Below are positions 33,938 through 42,549 of a stretch of DNA of 64,000 nt, in pieces. A model generated the notes under the pieces. That model saw only the letters and a program-made list of their open reading frames with translations, was not told the origin of the DNA and did not search any database. Positions within the stretch are counted from its first letter, which is position 1. Every line of letters starts with the position of its first letter. The stretch comes from Subdoligranulum variabile (GTDB lineage: Bacteria; Bacillota; Clostridia; Oscillospirales; Ruminococcaceae): assembly GCA_004554775.1 (NCBI GenBank), contig SFKI01000002.1, positions 231,058 through 295,057 on the forward strand. The letters are read 5' to 3'. A program made the translations under genes and the position numbers.

Positions 33938-34798
33938 TTACAGAACATAGAAGAAATAGCGCACGGCGATAGATACAAACGGAGCAATGAACATCACACT
34001 GTCAAAACGATCCAGAATGCCACCATGCCCCGGGAAGATGGTGCCGTAGTCCTTAATGCCGACCTGGCGTTTGACCGCCGAGGCGAACAGATCGCCCATG
34101 ATGCCCAGCACCGAAGCGATGGCCCCCATGAATACAAGGATGAGATAATGTCGGGGCTGCACTTGAATGGTGATAACATTATGGCTGGCCGACAGGAGCG
34201 AGTAAACCAACGTGAGCACGACGCCAGCCAGCACGCTGCCGAACACGCCGCCGATGGCACCCTCGACCGTTTTGTGGGGGCTGACGATGGGTGCCAGCTT
34301 GTGCTTGCCGAACGCGCGGCCTGCAAAGTAGGCAGCAGTGTCCCCGCCCCAAGCGAAGCAGAGGATCAGCAAAATGAAATAGATGGCGTCATAGCGATAC
34401 TGTGCAAAAGGCAGGCAGCGCTTGAGGTGGATCAGCGAATAGAAGCAGAACACGATGACCCCGGAGAAATAGACATACCCCGAGAGCTTGCCGAAATCCA
34501 GCGTTTGTACGTGGGCAATCTGGCAGACGTTGAGGAACAATACCAGCAGAAAGCAGAACGGCAAAATCAGGGTGCGCACAGCCTGGCTGCTGGTAAGCAT
34601 GACCAACAGGGTGAACGGCACGGCAGCGGCATACAGATACCATTGCTTTTTGCCAAAGCCCATGGCGCTGAACACCTCATGGATGGCCAGCAGGCAGATG
34701 GCGCTGAGAACAAAATCAAAAATAATGGTATCAAAAAATGCCAGTACAACGGCCAAAACAGCCAGGCCGACAGCGGCGGTGATAACGCGGGTCTTCAT
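33938..34798 (-). CDS. cdsA: Phosphatidate cytidylyltransferase
   Basis: Makes CDP-diacylglycerol, the precursor of bacterial phospholipids. 286 residues with about eight membrane helices. Signature near the C-terminus: GDLFASAVKRQVGIKDYG...PGHGGILDRFDS, containing the conserved catalytic Asp residues; FAWGGDTAAYFAGRAFGKHKL and SPHKTVEGAIGG are also typical. Start ATG behind AAAGGGA. Preceded by frr with 104 bases between; the uppS gene usual at this spot is absent. Confidence 0.96.
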   Translation of the reverse strand: MKTRVITAAVGLAVLAVVLAFFDTIIFDFVLSAICLLAIHEVFSAMGFGKKQWYLYAAAVPFTLLVMLTSSQAVRTLILPFCFLLVLFLNVCQIAHVQTLDFGKLSGYVYFSGVIVFCFYSLIHLKRCLPFAQYRYDAIYFILLILCFAWGGDTAAYFAGRAFGKHKLAPIVSPHKTVEGAIGGVFGSVLAGVVLTLVYSLLSASHNVITIQVQPRHYLILVFMGAIASVLGIMGDLFASAVKRQVGIKDYGTIFPGHGGILDRFDSVMFIAPFVSIAVRYFFYVL

Positions 34799-34902
34799 AC
34801 GGTGTTCCCTTTCACGGATAGATTTAATAACAGCCTATGCGGGCACACCAACAGGCATACCCGCACAGGCAAAGTGGGAAGGCTGATGCGCAAGGCGCAA
34901 AA

Positions 34903-35457
34903 TCAGATTTCCATGATTTCTTTGTTTTTGGCAGCGCAGGTCTCGTCGATCTGCTTGACGTACTTATCCGTCAGCTTCTGGGTCTCGTCTTCCAGCTTCT
35001 TCTGATCGTCCTCGGTCAGCTCTCCGGCTTTCTTCATGGCCTTGAACTTATCCATGGCGTCGCGGCGGACGTTGCGGACGGCAACCTTGGCTTCCTCGCC
35101 CTGCTTCTGGACTTCCTTGGTCAACTGCTTGCGGCGCTCCTCAGTGGGGGCGGGAAAAACCAGACGGATGACCTGGCCGTCGTCGATAGGGTTGATGCCG
35201 ATGTCACTGGTCTGGATGGCTTTGGAGATGGGTTTCAGCATCTGGCGGTCCCAGGGGGTGATGGTCAGGATGCGGGCTTCGGCCACAGCCACGGCAGCGA
35301 TCTGGTTGATTGGCGTGGGGCTGCCGTAGTAGTCAACGGCGACTTTGTCCAGTATGGCGGGGTTGGCGCGGCCTGCACGGATGGCAGCCAGCTCGTGGAC
35401 CAGGTGGTTGACGCTGGCGTTCATTTTCTCTTCATAGGGTTTGGTAGTGCTGCTCAT
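34903..35457 (-). CDS. frr: Ribosome recycling factor
   Basis: Splits post-termination ribosomes with EF-G. 184 residues. Family motifs: VNHLVHELAAIRAGRANPAIL, VDYYGSPTPINQIA, ITPWDRQMLKPISKAIQTSDIG and RLVFPAPTEERRKQL. ATG behind AAGGAG. About 68 bases after pyrH. Confidence 0.98.
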   Translation of the reverse strand: MSSTTKPYEEKMNASVNHLVHELAAIRAGRANPAILDKVAVDYYGSPTPINQIAAVAVAEARILTITPWDRQMLKPISKAIQTSDIGINPIDDGQVIRLVFPAPTEERRKQLTKEVQKQGEEAKVAVRNVRRDAMDKFKAMKKAGELTEDDQKKLEDETQKLTDKYVKQIDETCAAKNKEIMEI

Positions 35458-35525
35458 AGTAAATTCTCCTTATTCCTGTATTAGTATAGGGGGATATTAT
35501 GAAATTTTCTGCTTTGCTTGCAAAA

Positions 35526-36233
35526 TCACTCTTTAACGAGGGTGCCGACGACCTCGCCCTGCAAAGCCTTGGCAATGTTGGCAGGCTTTCCCAGGTCAAA
35601 TACCAGAATGGGCAGACCGTTATCGCGGCAGAGGGTGGCGGCGGTGGAATCCATGACGGCCAGACGTTCATCCAGCACGCGGGTAAAGGTCAGCGTGTCG
35701 TAACGCACGGCGTCGGCGTACTTGTGGGGGTCCTTGTCGTAAACGCCATCGACCATCGTGGCCTTGAACATGGCGTCCGCGCCAATCTCCAGTGCGCGCA
35801 GGGCGCTGGCAGTATCGGTGGAGAAAATGGGGTTGCCGGTGCCGCCGCCAAAGACGACGATCTTACCGGATTCCAGCGCAGCAATGGCCTTATCACTGGT
35901 AAAGACCTCGGCCACCTGGGGCATGAAAGAACTGGTCATGACCACGGCGGGCACACCCTGCTGGCGCAGGGCATCCTTAACGGCCAGAGCATTCATCACA
36001 GTGGCCAGCATACCGATCTTGTCGGCGTCCATGCGATCCATTTTGCCGCTGGAACGGCCGCGCCAGAAGTTGCCGCCGCCGACCACGATGCCGATCTGGG
36101 CCCCCAGGTCGTGCGCGGCCTTGATACCGGCACAGATGGAAGCGATGGTATCCTCATCAAAGCCGGTGCCTTTGGGGCCGGAGAGGGCCTCGCCGCTGAC
36201 TTTCAGCAGAATACGTTTATACTGAATTGCCAT
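35526..36233 (-). CDS. pyrH: UMP kinase
   Basis: Phosphorylates UMP to UDP; hexameric amino-acid-kinase fold. About 235 residues. Motifs: YKRILLKVSGEALSG, GIVVGGGNFWRGRS, MDADKIGMLATVMNALA, VVFGGGTGNPIFSTDTASALR. Start ATG 36233 behind AGAGGTG; the 15-residue upstream extension is not conserved. First gene of the block running to polC. Confidence 0.98.
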   Translation of the reverse strand: MAIQYKRILLKVSGEALSGPKGTGFDEDTIASICAGIKAAHDLGAQIGIVVGGGNFWRGRSSGKMDRMDADKIGMLATVMNALAVKDALRQQGVPAVVMTSSFMPQVAEVFTSDKAIAALESGKIVVFGGGTGNPIFSTDTASALRALEIGADAMFKATMVDGVYDKDPHKYADAVRYDTLTFTRVLDERLAVMDSTAATLCRDNGLPILVFDLGKPANIAKALQGEVVGTLVKE

Positions 36234-36295
36234 AATACACACCTCTTGCGTTTGCTGCACACAGGCACAGTAAACCATTGTTTTATTTAGGTACT

Positions 36296-36324
36296 ATTTT
36301 ACAATAATTTGGCCGTAAAGTAAA
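36296..36324 (-). promoter_or_regulatory. Promoter of the pyrH-frr-cdsA-dxr-rseP-ispG block
   Basis: Minus-strand TTTACT (36319-36324), 17-base spacer, TAAAAT (36296-36301), about 60 bases ahead of the pyrH ATG. Confidence 0.7.
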
Positions 36325-36421
36325 GCCATGAAATAAAAAAAGCATATCTCCCGCGCAGGGCTGCCGGGACGGCGGCCTGTAGGTGCGCGGAAAATACGCA
36401 AATAATCTTTTTATAAGCGCC

Positions 36422-37234
36422 TTAAAGCGCGCAGAACGCAGCAAAGCAGGCTTGCAGTTCCCGCTCGTAGAGGGCGCGCCGCCGTCTGATACTGTAGGCA
36501 TCCGGGGAGGAAAGCTCGAGTGCGCGGGCATCCTCAGCCTTGCAGGGCGGCAGGGTGAACAGCAGGCCGCGTTCCCCTTCCGGCTGGCTGATCTGCCAGC
36601 CCATAGCCTTGCAGTAGGTGCGAATCAGCGGCAGGCCAAGCCCGCCTTTAGAGAGCAGTTCTTCGGACCAGATGCCGTCCAATAAAACGTGCAGCGCATC
36701 TTGCGAAAGGCCGGGGCCGTTATCCCTGTAGATGAAGCGGCCCGGCGCACAGGAAAGCGTGATCTGCACGGCGTCGGTTTGCGGCACGGCTTGCAGGGAG
36801 TTCGTCAGCAGATTGATGAGCAGCCCGTCCAACAGGGCGGCATCGCCCATCGTGGGCAGCACGTCCAGCCCGGAGGCAGTCTCTACGGTTACATGGACGG
36901 AGCGGGCACTGCCAGCGGTCAGCTCATTGAAAAGCTCGACGGCTTCGGTCAGCTGACTTAGCAGTTCTAGGGGAGCCGGGACACGCAGTTTTTCCAGCAC
37001 GGGGGCTGTGGCAGCATCGGCGGCGTGATCGCTCAGGCGGCGCAGGTTGGCCAGCTGCCAGTTGATTTCCCGCATCATCGAGCGCAGGCTAGCGTAGTCT
37101 GAGGGGTTCAGGCGTTGAAGCATAAAGTCATCCAGCGCTTCTACGGCGTTTTCCAACTGATTGAACGAGCCCTGAAAACGCCCGCGCAGCCCGCCGCGCA
37201 GCGCCAAAGCCAACGATTCTTCGTCCTGCACCAT
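36422..37234 (-). CDS. Histidine-kinase-like ATPase without an obvious phospho-acceptor His
   Basis: 270 residues, cytoplasmic, no membrane helix. The C-terminal half is a GHKL ATPase: N-box LLINLLTNSLQAVP, G1 YRDNGPGLS and G2 GGLGLPLIRTYCKAMGW. The N-terminal helical part (LENAVEALDDFMLQRL) lacks the H-[ED]-x-x-x-P dimerisation motif, so it may phosphorylate nothing or use an unusual site. A ~45-residue tail rich in Arg/Leu follows the ATPase. Lies 20 bases after the Spo0A-like gene; I infer a regulatory pair. Confidence 0.75.
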   Translation of the reverse strand: MVQDEESLALALRGGLRGRFQGSFNQLENAVEALDDFMLQRLNPSDYASLRSMMREINWQLANLRRLSDHAADAATAPVLEKLRVPAPLELLSQLTEAVELFNELTAGSARSVHVTVETASGLDVLPTMGDAALLDGLLINLLTNSLQAVPQTDAVQITLSCAPGRFIYRDNGPGLSQDALHVLLDGIWSEELLSKGGLGLPLIRTYCKAMGWQISQPEGERGLLFTLPPCKAEDARALELSSPDAYSIRRRRALYERELQACFAAFCAL

Positions 37235-37254
37235 GCGGTTACGCCCCTTTCAAA

Positions 37255-38013
37255 TCAATAAGTTTCCAGTTCCCGGATATACTCCAGCATGCCTTTGAGC
37301 AGCTTGCCGTTGGAAAGTACGGCATCCTCCGACAAGCCGAAGCGCGCGCAGAGCTGACGGTACAGCGGTGTCTGCTGCTTTTGCATCGCGCGGGAAAGAC
37401 GCCCGACTGCAGCGGTGATGGCACGCTCATCCACCGGCTGGTCTTTGGCGGCCATCTGGTACAGGATGCCGATGGGCAGATTGCGTTCATCCGACCATGC
37501 GAACAGAATCATCCGTTCCAGATAGTCACAGCCGCTAAGTACAGGATTGGCCTGCATATCGCGCAGGATGCGGCGGCAGTGGTTCCGCACACGGTACAGC
37601 TGCGCTGCCTCATCCCCGGCACCCAACAGGTAGACACGCTCAAACAGTGTGCGCATCTCGTATGGTCTAAGAATAACCTCTTGGCCGCGAAATGTCAACA
37701 ACGCATCTTCGGCCGAGGTCTGTTCCGGCGTGGGCGCAGTGAGCAGCAGACGCGGTTTGGGCATTAACTGCATAGCGCGTATTTCGCAGATCAGCGTCTG
37801 AATACCGGGGTCGCGCAGCAGCATATCCAGCACGATGACCTGGGGATTCAGCCCATTTTGCAGAAGCTGCAGCACTTCCCGCCCGGTGGAAACGACCGCC
37901 ACGGCGCGCACCTCCGGGTGAGTCTGGGTAAAAAGGCGGATGCTGCTGCGGTCCAGATAGGACTGCGTGGCAAACAGCGTTGTGACCGGCGCGAACGAAC
38001 CCGTAAATCCCAT
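37255..38013 (-). CDS. Degenerate Spo0A-like response regulator
   Basis: 252 residues with the Spo0A layout. Receiver half: Asp63 in VIVLDML fits the phospho-acceptor and Thr92 in LLLTAP is kept, but the acidic pair near the N-terminus is replaced by ATQ (VTTLFATQSYL) and the conserved Lys by Arg116 (VILRPYEM for LKPFDM). C-terminal half follows the Spo0A DNA-binding domain: ANPVLSGCDYLERMILFA, LPIGILYQMA, ERAITAAVGRLSRAMQK, then NGKLLKGMLEYIREL. Start ATG 38013 behind GGGAAGGG. Loss of the acidic pocket suggests phosphorylation-independent action. Could also be a relic losing its role. Confidence 0.75.
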   Translation of the reverse strand: MGFTGSFAPVTTLFATQSYLDRSSIRLFTQTHPEVRAVAVVSTGREVLQLLQNGLNPQVIVLDMLLRDPGIQTLICEIRAMQLMPKPRLLLTAPTPEQTSAEDALLTFRGQEVILRPYEMRTLFERVYLLGAGDEAAQLYRVRNHCRRILRDMQANPVLSGCDYLERMILFAWSDERNLPIGILYQMAAKDQPVDERAITAAVGRLSRAMQKQQTPLYRQLCARFGLSEDAVLSNGKLLKGMLEYIRELETY

Positions 38014-38075
38014 GGTATCCCTTCCCTTTTCACGGCACGGGCTGACCCGGTCGTTCCATAATCGTCTGCTCATCG

Positions 38076-38357
38076 TTACAACGTCCAGCCGCAAAGGTCG
38101 GCCAACACATCGCGCAGCTGTTCGGGCGCGATAGAATTTTCGTACAGATAGCACAGCATCCGGCAGGCCGGGGCATCTTCGAGCCCGGCGGTGTAAAAGC
38201 TTACGGGTGCAGCAGCAGTTTTGCGGCGGGCGCTGAAGCAGAGCATATCCTCACGGCGGCACAAGGTGTACTCGACCCGGTCAGCCTGCTGTAAGCCGGG
38301 CAGCGCCGAATATTCGCGCACATAGCGGGCTAAAGGAGCCTCTTGGACAGTTTTCAT
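38076..38357 (-). CDS. Small DUF6514-like protein
   Basis: 93 residues, no membrane helix. The C-terminal pattern MLCYLYENSIAPEQLRDVLADL resembles the DUF6514 family of short Clostridia proteins (family identification from memory). ATG behind GGGGAGG, 9-base spacing. It heads the operon with the Spo0A-like regulator and the ATPase protein, 62 bases between. Function unknown; a role in the same regulatory circuit is only suggested by position. Confidence 0.6.
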   Translation of the reverse strand: MKTVQEAPLARYVREYSALPGLQQADRVEYTLCRREDMLCFSARRKTAAAPVSFYTAGLEDAPACRMLCYLYENSIAPEQLRDVLADLCGWTL

Positions 38358-38470
38358 CGTGGCGATCCTCCCCTATTGTTTGATGTGGGCGCGGCCATTA
38401 TACAGGGTGCACCCGGGAAATATCCTTACATAAACTATAGGCGGTACCGGCGCGAGAATCAATGCACATA

Positions 38471-38495
38471 TCGTATACGCTTTTATACGAGTATA
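38471..38495 (-). promoter_or_regulatory. Candidate promoter/operator of the Spo0A-like operon
   Basis: Minus-strand extended -10 TGCTATACT (-10 hexamer at 38490-38495) with a poor -35. Directly downstream, over the likely start point, is a 7-bp inverted repeat TCGTATA/TATACGA (38471-38477, 38484-38490), a plausible repressor site. Confidence 0.4.
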
Positions 38496-38662
38496 GCATA
38501 AAATGCGCGAAATAGCCACATAAGTGCAAAATACATTTGATTTTGTGCGTCGAATCCTGTTGTGTTTCGTCAGAATCAAGAGCTGCGCGTATATTTCCGT
38601 ACAAGAAAGATGATTTGTAAAATTGACAAAAAAATACCTGACAGCACAAGGCTATCAGGTAG

Positions 38663-38739
38663 TGGTGGAGGATGGGGGACTCGAACCCTCGACCTCTGCG
38701 ATGTGAACGCAGCGCTCTAACCAGCTGAGCTAATCATCC
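38663..38739 (-). tRNA. tRNA-Val (anticodon CAC), two mispaired stem positions
   Basis: A 77-nt cloverleaf with encoded CCA. D arm GCTCAGCTGGTTAGAGC, anticodon arm CTGCG-TTCACAT-CGCAG (anticodon CAC, reads GUG), T loop TTCGAGT. Acceptor GGATGAT against ATCCTCC leaves a U4-C69 mismatch, and T-stem GAGGG against CCCCC leaves an A50-C64 mismatch. The 3' quarter would pair perfectly with a GGAGGAT-type acceptor, suggesting recombination with another tRNA. Strong promoter at 38764-38792. Confidence 0.9.
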
Positions 38740-38763
38740 ATATTCGGTTGGTCAACGCTGATT

Positions 38764-38792
38764 ATTATAAAGCATTGCATCCGTTTTGTCAA
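38764..38792 (-). promoter_or_regulatory. Promoter of tRNA-Val
   Basis: Minus-strand TTGACA (38787-38792), 17-base spacer, TATAAT (38764-38769): full consensus. Confidence 0.9.
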
Positions 38793-38852
38793 CCCCCTGC
38801 GGGTACAAAATTGCCGCTCTGCAAAAGCTGCGATACCATGTGAAATTGTATA

Positions 38853-38900
38853 GAAAAACGCGACCCCGGCTGCGGATCAGGCAGCTGAGGCCGCGTTTTA
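38853..38900 (-). terminator. Terminator of the flavodiiron gene
   Basis: Minus-strand ACGCGGCCTCAGCTGC pairs with GCAGCCGGGGTCGCGT with two or three mismatches around a short loop, followed by TTTTTC. Lies just after the stop codon at 38933. Confidence 0.85.
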
Positions 38901-38932
38901 AAGCGGGATCAAATCCTTGCAATTCTTTGCGA

Positions 38933-40087
38933 TTACTTGCTCAGGGCATCGGCCAGGGCGTGGAGCTGGGCGGTAGAAGCTGCATCCAGCGAGCCTTTGA
39001 TGGTGACGATCTCGTCCAGGATGGTCAGGTTCTTGCTGGTCTCGAACATCTTGCGCATGACGCGGGCGGCAGTGGGGGCCCAGGAGCCGTTCTCCATCAG
39101 GGCAACGGTGCGGCTCTGGTAGTTGCGCTCGGTCAGATGCTCGATAAAGGTCTTGGTGAATGGGAAGACATCGCCGTTATAGGTGGGCGTTGCCAGCACC
39201 AGTTTGCTGAAGCGGAACGCCTGGGCGACGGCTTCGGCCATATCGCAGCGGGCCAAATCCATGACGACGACCTGCTGGCCCTTGGTGCGCAGTTCTTCGG
39301 CCAACTGCTCAGCAGCATCAGCGGTGTGGCCGTAGATGGAAGTGTAAGCCACCAGCACGCCATCGGTCTCGGGGCGGTAGGCACTCCAGGTATCGTAAGC
39401 GGCCAACACGTCGGCCAGCTGTTCTTTGTGCAGAATGGGACCATGCAGCGAACAGACAGTCTCGATATCCAGACCTGCGGCCTTTTTCAGCACAGCTTGC
39501 ACCTGCACGCCGTACTTGCCCACGATGCCGATGAAGTAGCGGCGGGCTTCGGGCAGCCATTCTTCCTCGACATCCAGCGCGCCGAACTTGCCGAACGCGT
39601 CCGCGCTGAACAGGACTTTGTCTGCATCGTCATAGGTCATGATGACCTCGGGCCAATGGACCATGGGTGCAGCCACAAAGTGCAGCGTGTGACGGCCCAG
39701 AGACAGGGTGTCCCCTTCTTTAACTACGACGCGGCGGTCGGCATAATCGCTGCCGAAGAACTGCTGCATCATGACAAAGGCCTTGGCGGAAGATACGATC
39801 TTGGTGGTGGGGTACGCCTGGGCAAAGGCGTCGATGGAACCGGCGTGGTCAGGCTCCATATGCTGCACGACGAGGTAATCCGGGGCGCGCTCGCCCAGTG
39901 CTGCGGCAATTTTGGTGATCCATTCGTCGGTAAAATGGGCATCTACGGTGTCCATAACGGCAACCTGATCGTCCAAAATCAGGTAAGAGTTGTAGGCCAT
40001 GCCGTTGGGGACTGCATATTGGGATTCAAAAGCATCAATTGCGTGGTCGTTGACGCCAAGGTAAAGAATATCGTTGGTGATTTCCAT
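38933..40087 (-). CDS. FprA-family A-type flavodiiron protein
   Basis: About 384 residues: metallo-beta-lactamase-fold diiron domain then flavodoxin domain. Diiron ligands: HMEPDHAG (H-x-E-x-D), His in APMVHWPEV, Asp in FSADAFG and His in CSLHGPIL. FMN site AYTSIYGHTADAAEQL and ATPTYNGDVFPF. Such enzymes reduce O2 to water, or NO, protecting anaerobes. ATG 40087 behind AAGGAG; an extended -10 TGCTATACT lies near 40168. It sits next to the rnf operon but has its own promoter and terminator. Confidence 0.95.
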   Translation of the reverse strand: MEITNDILYLGVNDHAIDAFESQYAVPNGMAYNSYLILDDQVAVMDTVDAHFTDEWITKIAAALGERAPDYLVVQHMEPDHAGSIDAFAQAYPTTKIVSSAKAFVMMQQFFGSDYADRRVVVKEGDTLSLGRHTLHFVAAPMVHWPEVIMTYDDADKVLFSADAFGKFGALDVEEEWLPEARRYFIGIVGKYGVQVQAVLKKAAGLDIETVCSLHGPILHKEQLADVLAAYDTWSAYRPETDGVLVAYTSIYGHTADAAEQLAEELRTKGQQVVVMDLARCDMAEAVAQAFRFSKLVLATPTYNGDVFPFTKTFIEHLTERNYQSRTVALMENGSWAPTAARVMRKMFETSKNLTILDEIVTIKGSLDAASTAQLHALADALSK

Positions 40088-40310
40088 AGTGGACTCCTTC
40101 CGTACATGAAAATTTGGTTTTGTGTGGCTTGTGTGGGTAAGATTGACAATGGTTTGTCGATGGGTATAGTATAGCATAAGTTTAGGAATTTGTCTCGGTT
40201 TCTGAAAAATATTTTTCCATGGAATATGAAGTTGATCATAGCACCGGCTTCATGGGGCGTCGAGGACGCCGTTCCCCCCCCCACTACACGCACACGGAAA
40301 AAAGGCGAAT

Positions 40311-40341
40311 AGCACAAAAGTCCCCGCCTGGCGGCGGGGAC
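40311..40341 (-). terminator. Terminator of the rnf operon
   Basis: Perfect 9-bp stem GTCCCCGCC/GGCGGGGAC (40320-40341) with a 4-base loop and TTTTGTG on the minus strand, directly after rnfB. Confidence 0.9.
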
Positions 40342-40349
40342 GAGGTTGC

Positions 40350-41198
40350 TTATACGCGGGTCTTGAGGACCTCGTGCTCGGGGACGGGGGCGTCCATCGG
40401 GCGCGGGGTACCTTCGACCCACTGAATGGCCTTCTTGGGGCACTTGCTTACGCAGGTACCGCAGCCATTGCACTTGGTGTAGTCGATGACAGCCACGTTG
40501 TCCTTGAGGAAGATGGCCTGATTCGGGCAGTTGCGCACGCACAGGCCGCAGGCAATGCAGCCGACCTTGCAGGTCTTGTTGACCACAGCGCCCTTATCCT
40601 TGCTGCTGCACTTAACGGCGGGCTGCGGGGCGATGGGCTTCATCTGGATGACCTTGCGCGGGCAGGCAGCCGTGCAGGCGGTACAGCCGGTGCACTTTTT
40701 GCGGTCGACCACGGCCACGCCGTTGACGATATGGATGGCATCAAACTTACAGGCACGGGTGCAATCGCCCAGACCCAGGCAGCCGTAGGCGCAGGCGCTG
40801 GGGCCGCCTGCCAGGGCCGCAGCAGCGGCGCAGGTCTGGATGCCCTGATAGTCATAGCGCTTGCCGCAGTTTTCGCCGCCGGCGCAGATGACCGTAGCAC
40901 GCAGGCTGGGGCGGTCGTCGGTATCGTTGCCCATGATGGCGTTGATAGCGTCAGCCGCCTTGTCACCACCGGGGGCGCATTTGAAAGTAGGGGCACCGTC
41001 CATGACGATGGCCTTGGCATAGTCGGCACAGCCGGCATAGCCGCAGCCGCCGCAGTTGGCACCAGCCAGGCACTCGGTGATCTGTGCAATACGGGGATCC
41101 TCATACACAGCCATGAATTTGGAGGCAAGCACCAGAATGACGCCGCCAGCCAGACCCAACACCACCAGTACCACGATAGCTAATACGATAGGGTTCAT
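40350..41198 (-). CDS. rnfB: Rnf complex ferredoxin subunit RnfB
   Basis: About 282 residues. One N-terminal membrane helix, then the Fe-S domain GANCGGCGYAGCADYAKAI. Two pairs of 4Fe-4S motifs follow: an RnfB-type pair CAYGCLGLGDCTRACKFD with CTGCTACTAACPRKV, and a further pair CIACGLCVRNCPN and CNGCGTCVSKCPK. RnfB takes electrons from ferredoxin. I prefer ATG 41198 (MNPIVLAIVV) because the ribosome site is too close to the ATG at 41207. Last gene of rnfCDGEAB. Confidence 0.95.
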   Translation of the reverse strand: MNPIVLAIVVLVVLGLAGGVILVLASKFMAVYEDPRIAQITECLAGANCGGCGYAGCADYAKAIVMDGAPTFKCAPGGDKAADAINAIMGNDTDDRPSLRATVICAGGENCGKRYDYQGIQTCAAAAALAGGPSACAYGCLGLGDCTRACKFDAIHIVNGVAVVDRKKCTGCTACTAACPRKVIQMKPIAPQPAVKCSSKDKGAVVNKTCKVGCIACGLCVRNCPNQAIFLKDNVAVIDYTKCNGCGTCVSKCPKKAIQWVEGTPRPMDAPVPEHEVLKTRV

Positions 41199-41216
41199 TC
41201 TCTCCATTCCCCTTTC

Positions 41217-41858
41217 TTACAGGATCGCGTTGATGATGTTCTCGACCAGACCACCAAAGCCCATGAAGCTGAGCGAAGTGATAGCGGCGGAAACCAGCGT
41301 GATGGGCAGACCCTTGAAGCTTTCCGGCGGGTTGGAGGCTTCGACGCGCTGACGCACGCCGCAGAACAAGAGCATTGCCACCAAGAAGCCCACACCGGCA
41401 CCGGCTGCGCAGACGAGAGCCTCGGCATAGGCCATGCCAAAGCCGAACTCGGTCACAACGGCAGAGTAATCCTGCACGGCCAGAATGGTAACACCCAGCA
41501 CGCAGCAGTTGGTGGTGATAAGGGGCAGGTAGACGCCCAGGCTCTGGTACAGCGCCGGGACATACTTTTTCAGGGTGATCTCGATGAGCTGGACCAGCAC
41601 AGCGATGACCAGAATAAAGACGATGGTTTGCAGATAGCCGAGATTGAACTTATCCAGCAGCAAGATCTGCATGGGGAACGTGACGGCAGTGGCGATGACC
41701 ATAACAACGATAACGGCCGCGCCCATACCGACGGAGGAATCCAGCTTTTTGGAAACGCCCAGGAACGGGCAGATGCCCAGGAACTGAACCAGAACGTAGT
41801 TGTTGACCAGGATCATGCTGAAGAAGATCGTGGCAAAGGTTGCGATATGTGCACTCAT
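41217..41858 (-). CDS. rnfA: Rnf complex membrane subunit RnfA
   Basis: 213 residues, six membrane helices. The opening FFSMILVNNYVLVQFLGICPFLGVSKK and LITTNCCVLGV are the RnfA/NqrE signatures, containing the Cys residues that hold a membrane Fe-S cluster between RnfA and RnfE. Its start overlaps the rnfE end by 4 bases. Confidence 0.96.
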   Translation of the reverse strand: MSAHIATFATIFFSMILVNNYVLVQFLGICPFLGVSKKLDSSVGMGAAVIVVMVIATAVTFPMQILLLDKFNLGYLQTIVFILVIAVLVQLIEITLKKYVPALYQSLGVYLPLITTNCCVLGVTILAVQDYSAVVTEFGFGMAYAEALVCAAGAGVGFLVAMLLFCGVRQRVEASNPPESFKGLPITLVSAAITSLSFMGFGGLVENIINAIL

Positions 41859-42547
41859 TCCTCAGCACCCCCTTTCTGCGCTTCTTTGGCGGCGTCGATC
41901 TTTTCCAGCATCACATCGCCGCAGCTCTTGCGCTCGATGGGCTTGTTGAGCTTGCGCTCCAGCCAGACGCAGCCAGCCATCAGGCAGCCGAACACGAAGA
42001 AGCCACCCGGGGCAGAGTTCATCACGGTCATTTTGTCGACACTGTCAGGGATGATGGTGATGCCCAGCCAGGTGCCGTTGCCGATGATCTCACGGATGGA
42101 GGACATCAGCAGCATGGTCAGGATATAACCAATGCCCATGCCCAGGCCGTCCAGTGCGGAGTCGACGACGGTGTTTTTGCAGGCAAACATCTCGGCACGG
42201 CCGAGGATGATGCAGTTGACGACAATCAGTGCCAGGTACACGCCCAGGGATTTATACAGGGCGGGCACGAAGGCTTGCAGCACCATCTGCACCACGGTAA
42301 CAAAGGTGGCGATGATGACGATGTAGCACGGCAGGTGTACCTTGGCCGGGATGACCTTGCGCAGAGCCGAGATAACGATGTTGGAGCAGATCAGAACAAA
42401 GGTCATGGCAAGACCCATGCCGACAGCACCGGAAACGGTGGTAGTAACGGCCAGCGCGGAGCAGCAGCCCAGCACCAGGCGCAGGACGGGGTTCTCACGA
42501 ATGATGCCCGCCGTAAAGACTTTCCATTTGCTCGGTTTTTCGTTCAT
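41855..42547 (-). CDS. rnfE: Rnf complex membrane subunit RnfE
   Basis: 230 residues, six helices. RENPVLRLVLGCCSALAVTTTV and LALIVVNCIILGRAEMFA are typical of RnfE/NqrD; Cys in GCCSAL and VNCIILG match RnfA's cluster half. A soluble Lys/Glu-rich C-terminal tail of ~30 residues follows the last helix. Overlaps rnfA. Confidence 0.96.
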   Translation of the reverse strand: MNEKPSKWKVFTAGIIRENPVLRLVLGCCSALAVTTTVSGAVGMGLAMTFVLICSNIVISALRKVIPAKVHLPCYIVIIATFVTVVQMVLQAFVPALYKSLGVYLALIVVNCIILGRAEMFACKNTVVDSALDGLGMGIGYILTMLLMSSIREIIGNGTWLGITIIPDSVDKMTVMNSAPGGFFVFGCLMAGCVWLERKLNKPIERKSCGDVMLEKIDAAKEAQKGGAEE

Positions 42548-42549
42548 CT

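Noticed and set aside
38398..38649. Two short minus-strand frames in the AT-rich gap before the DUF6514-like gene
   Set aside because: No ribosome sites and they overlap the promoter/operator candidate; treated as intergenic.
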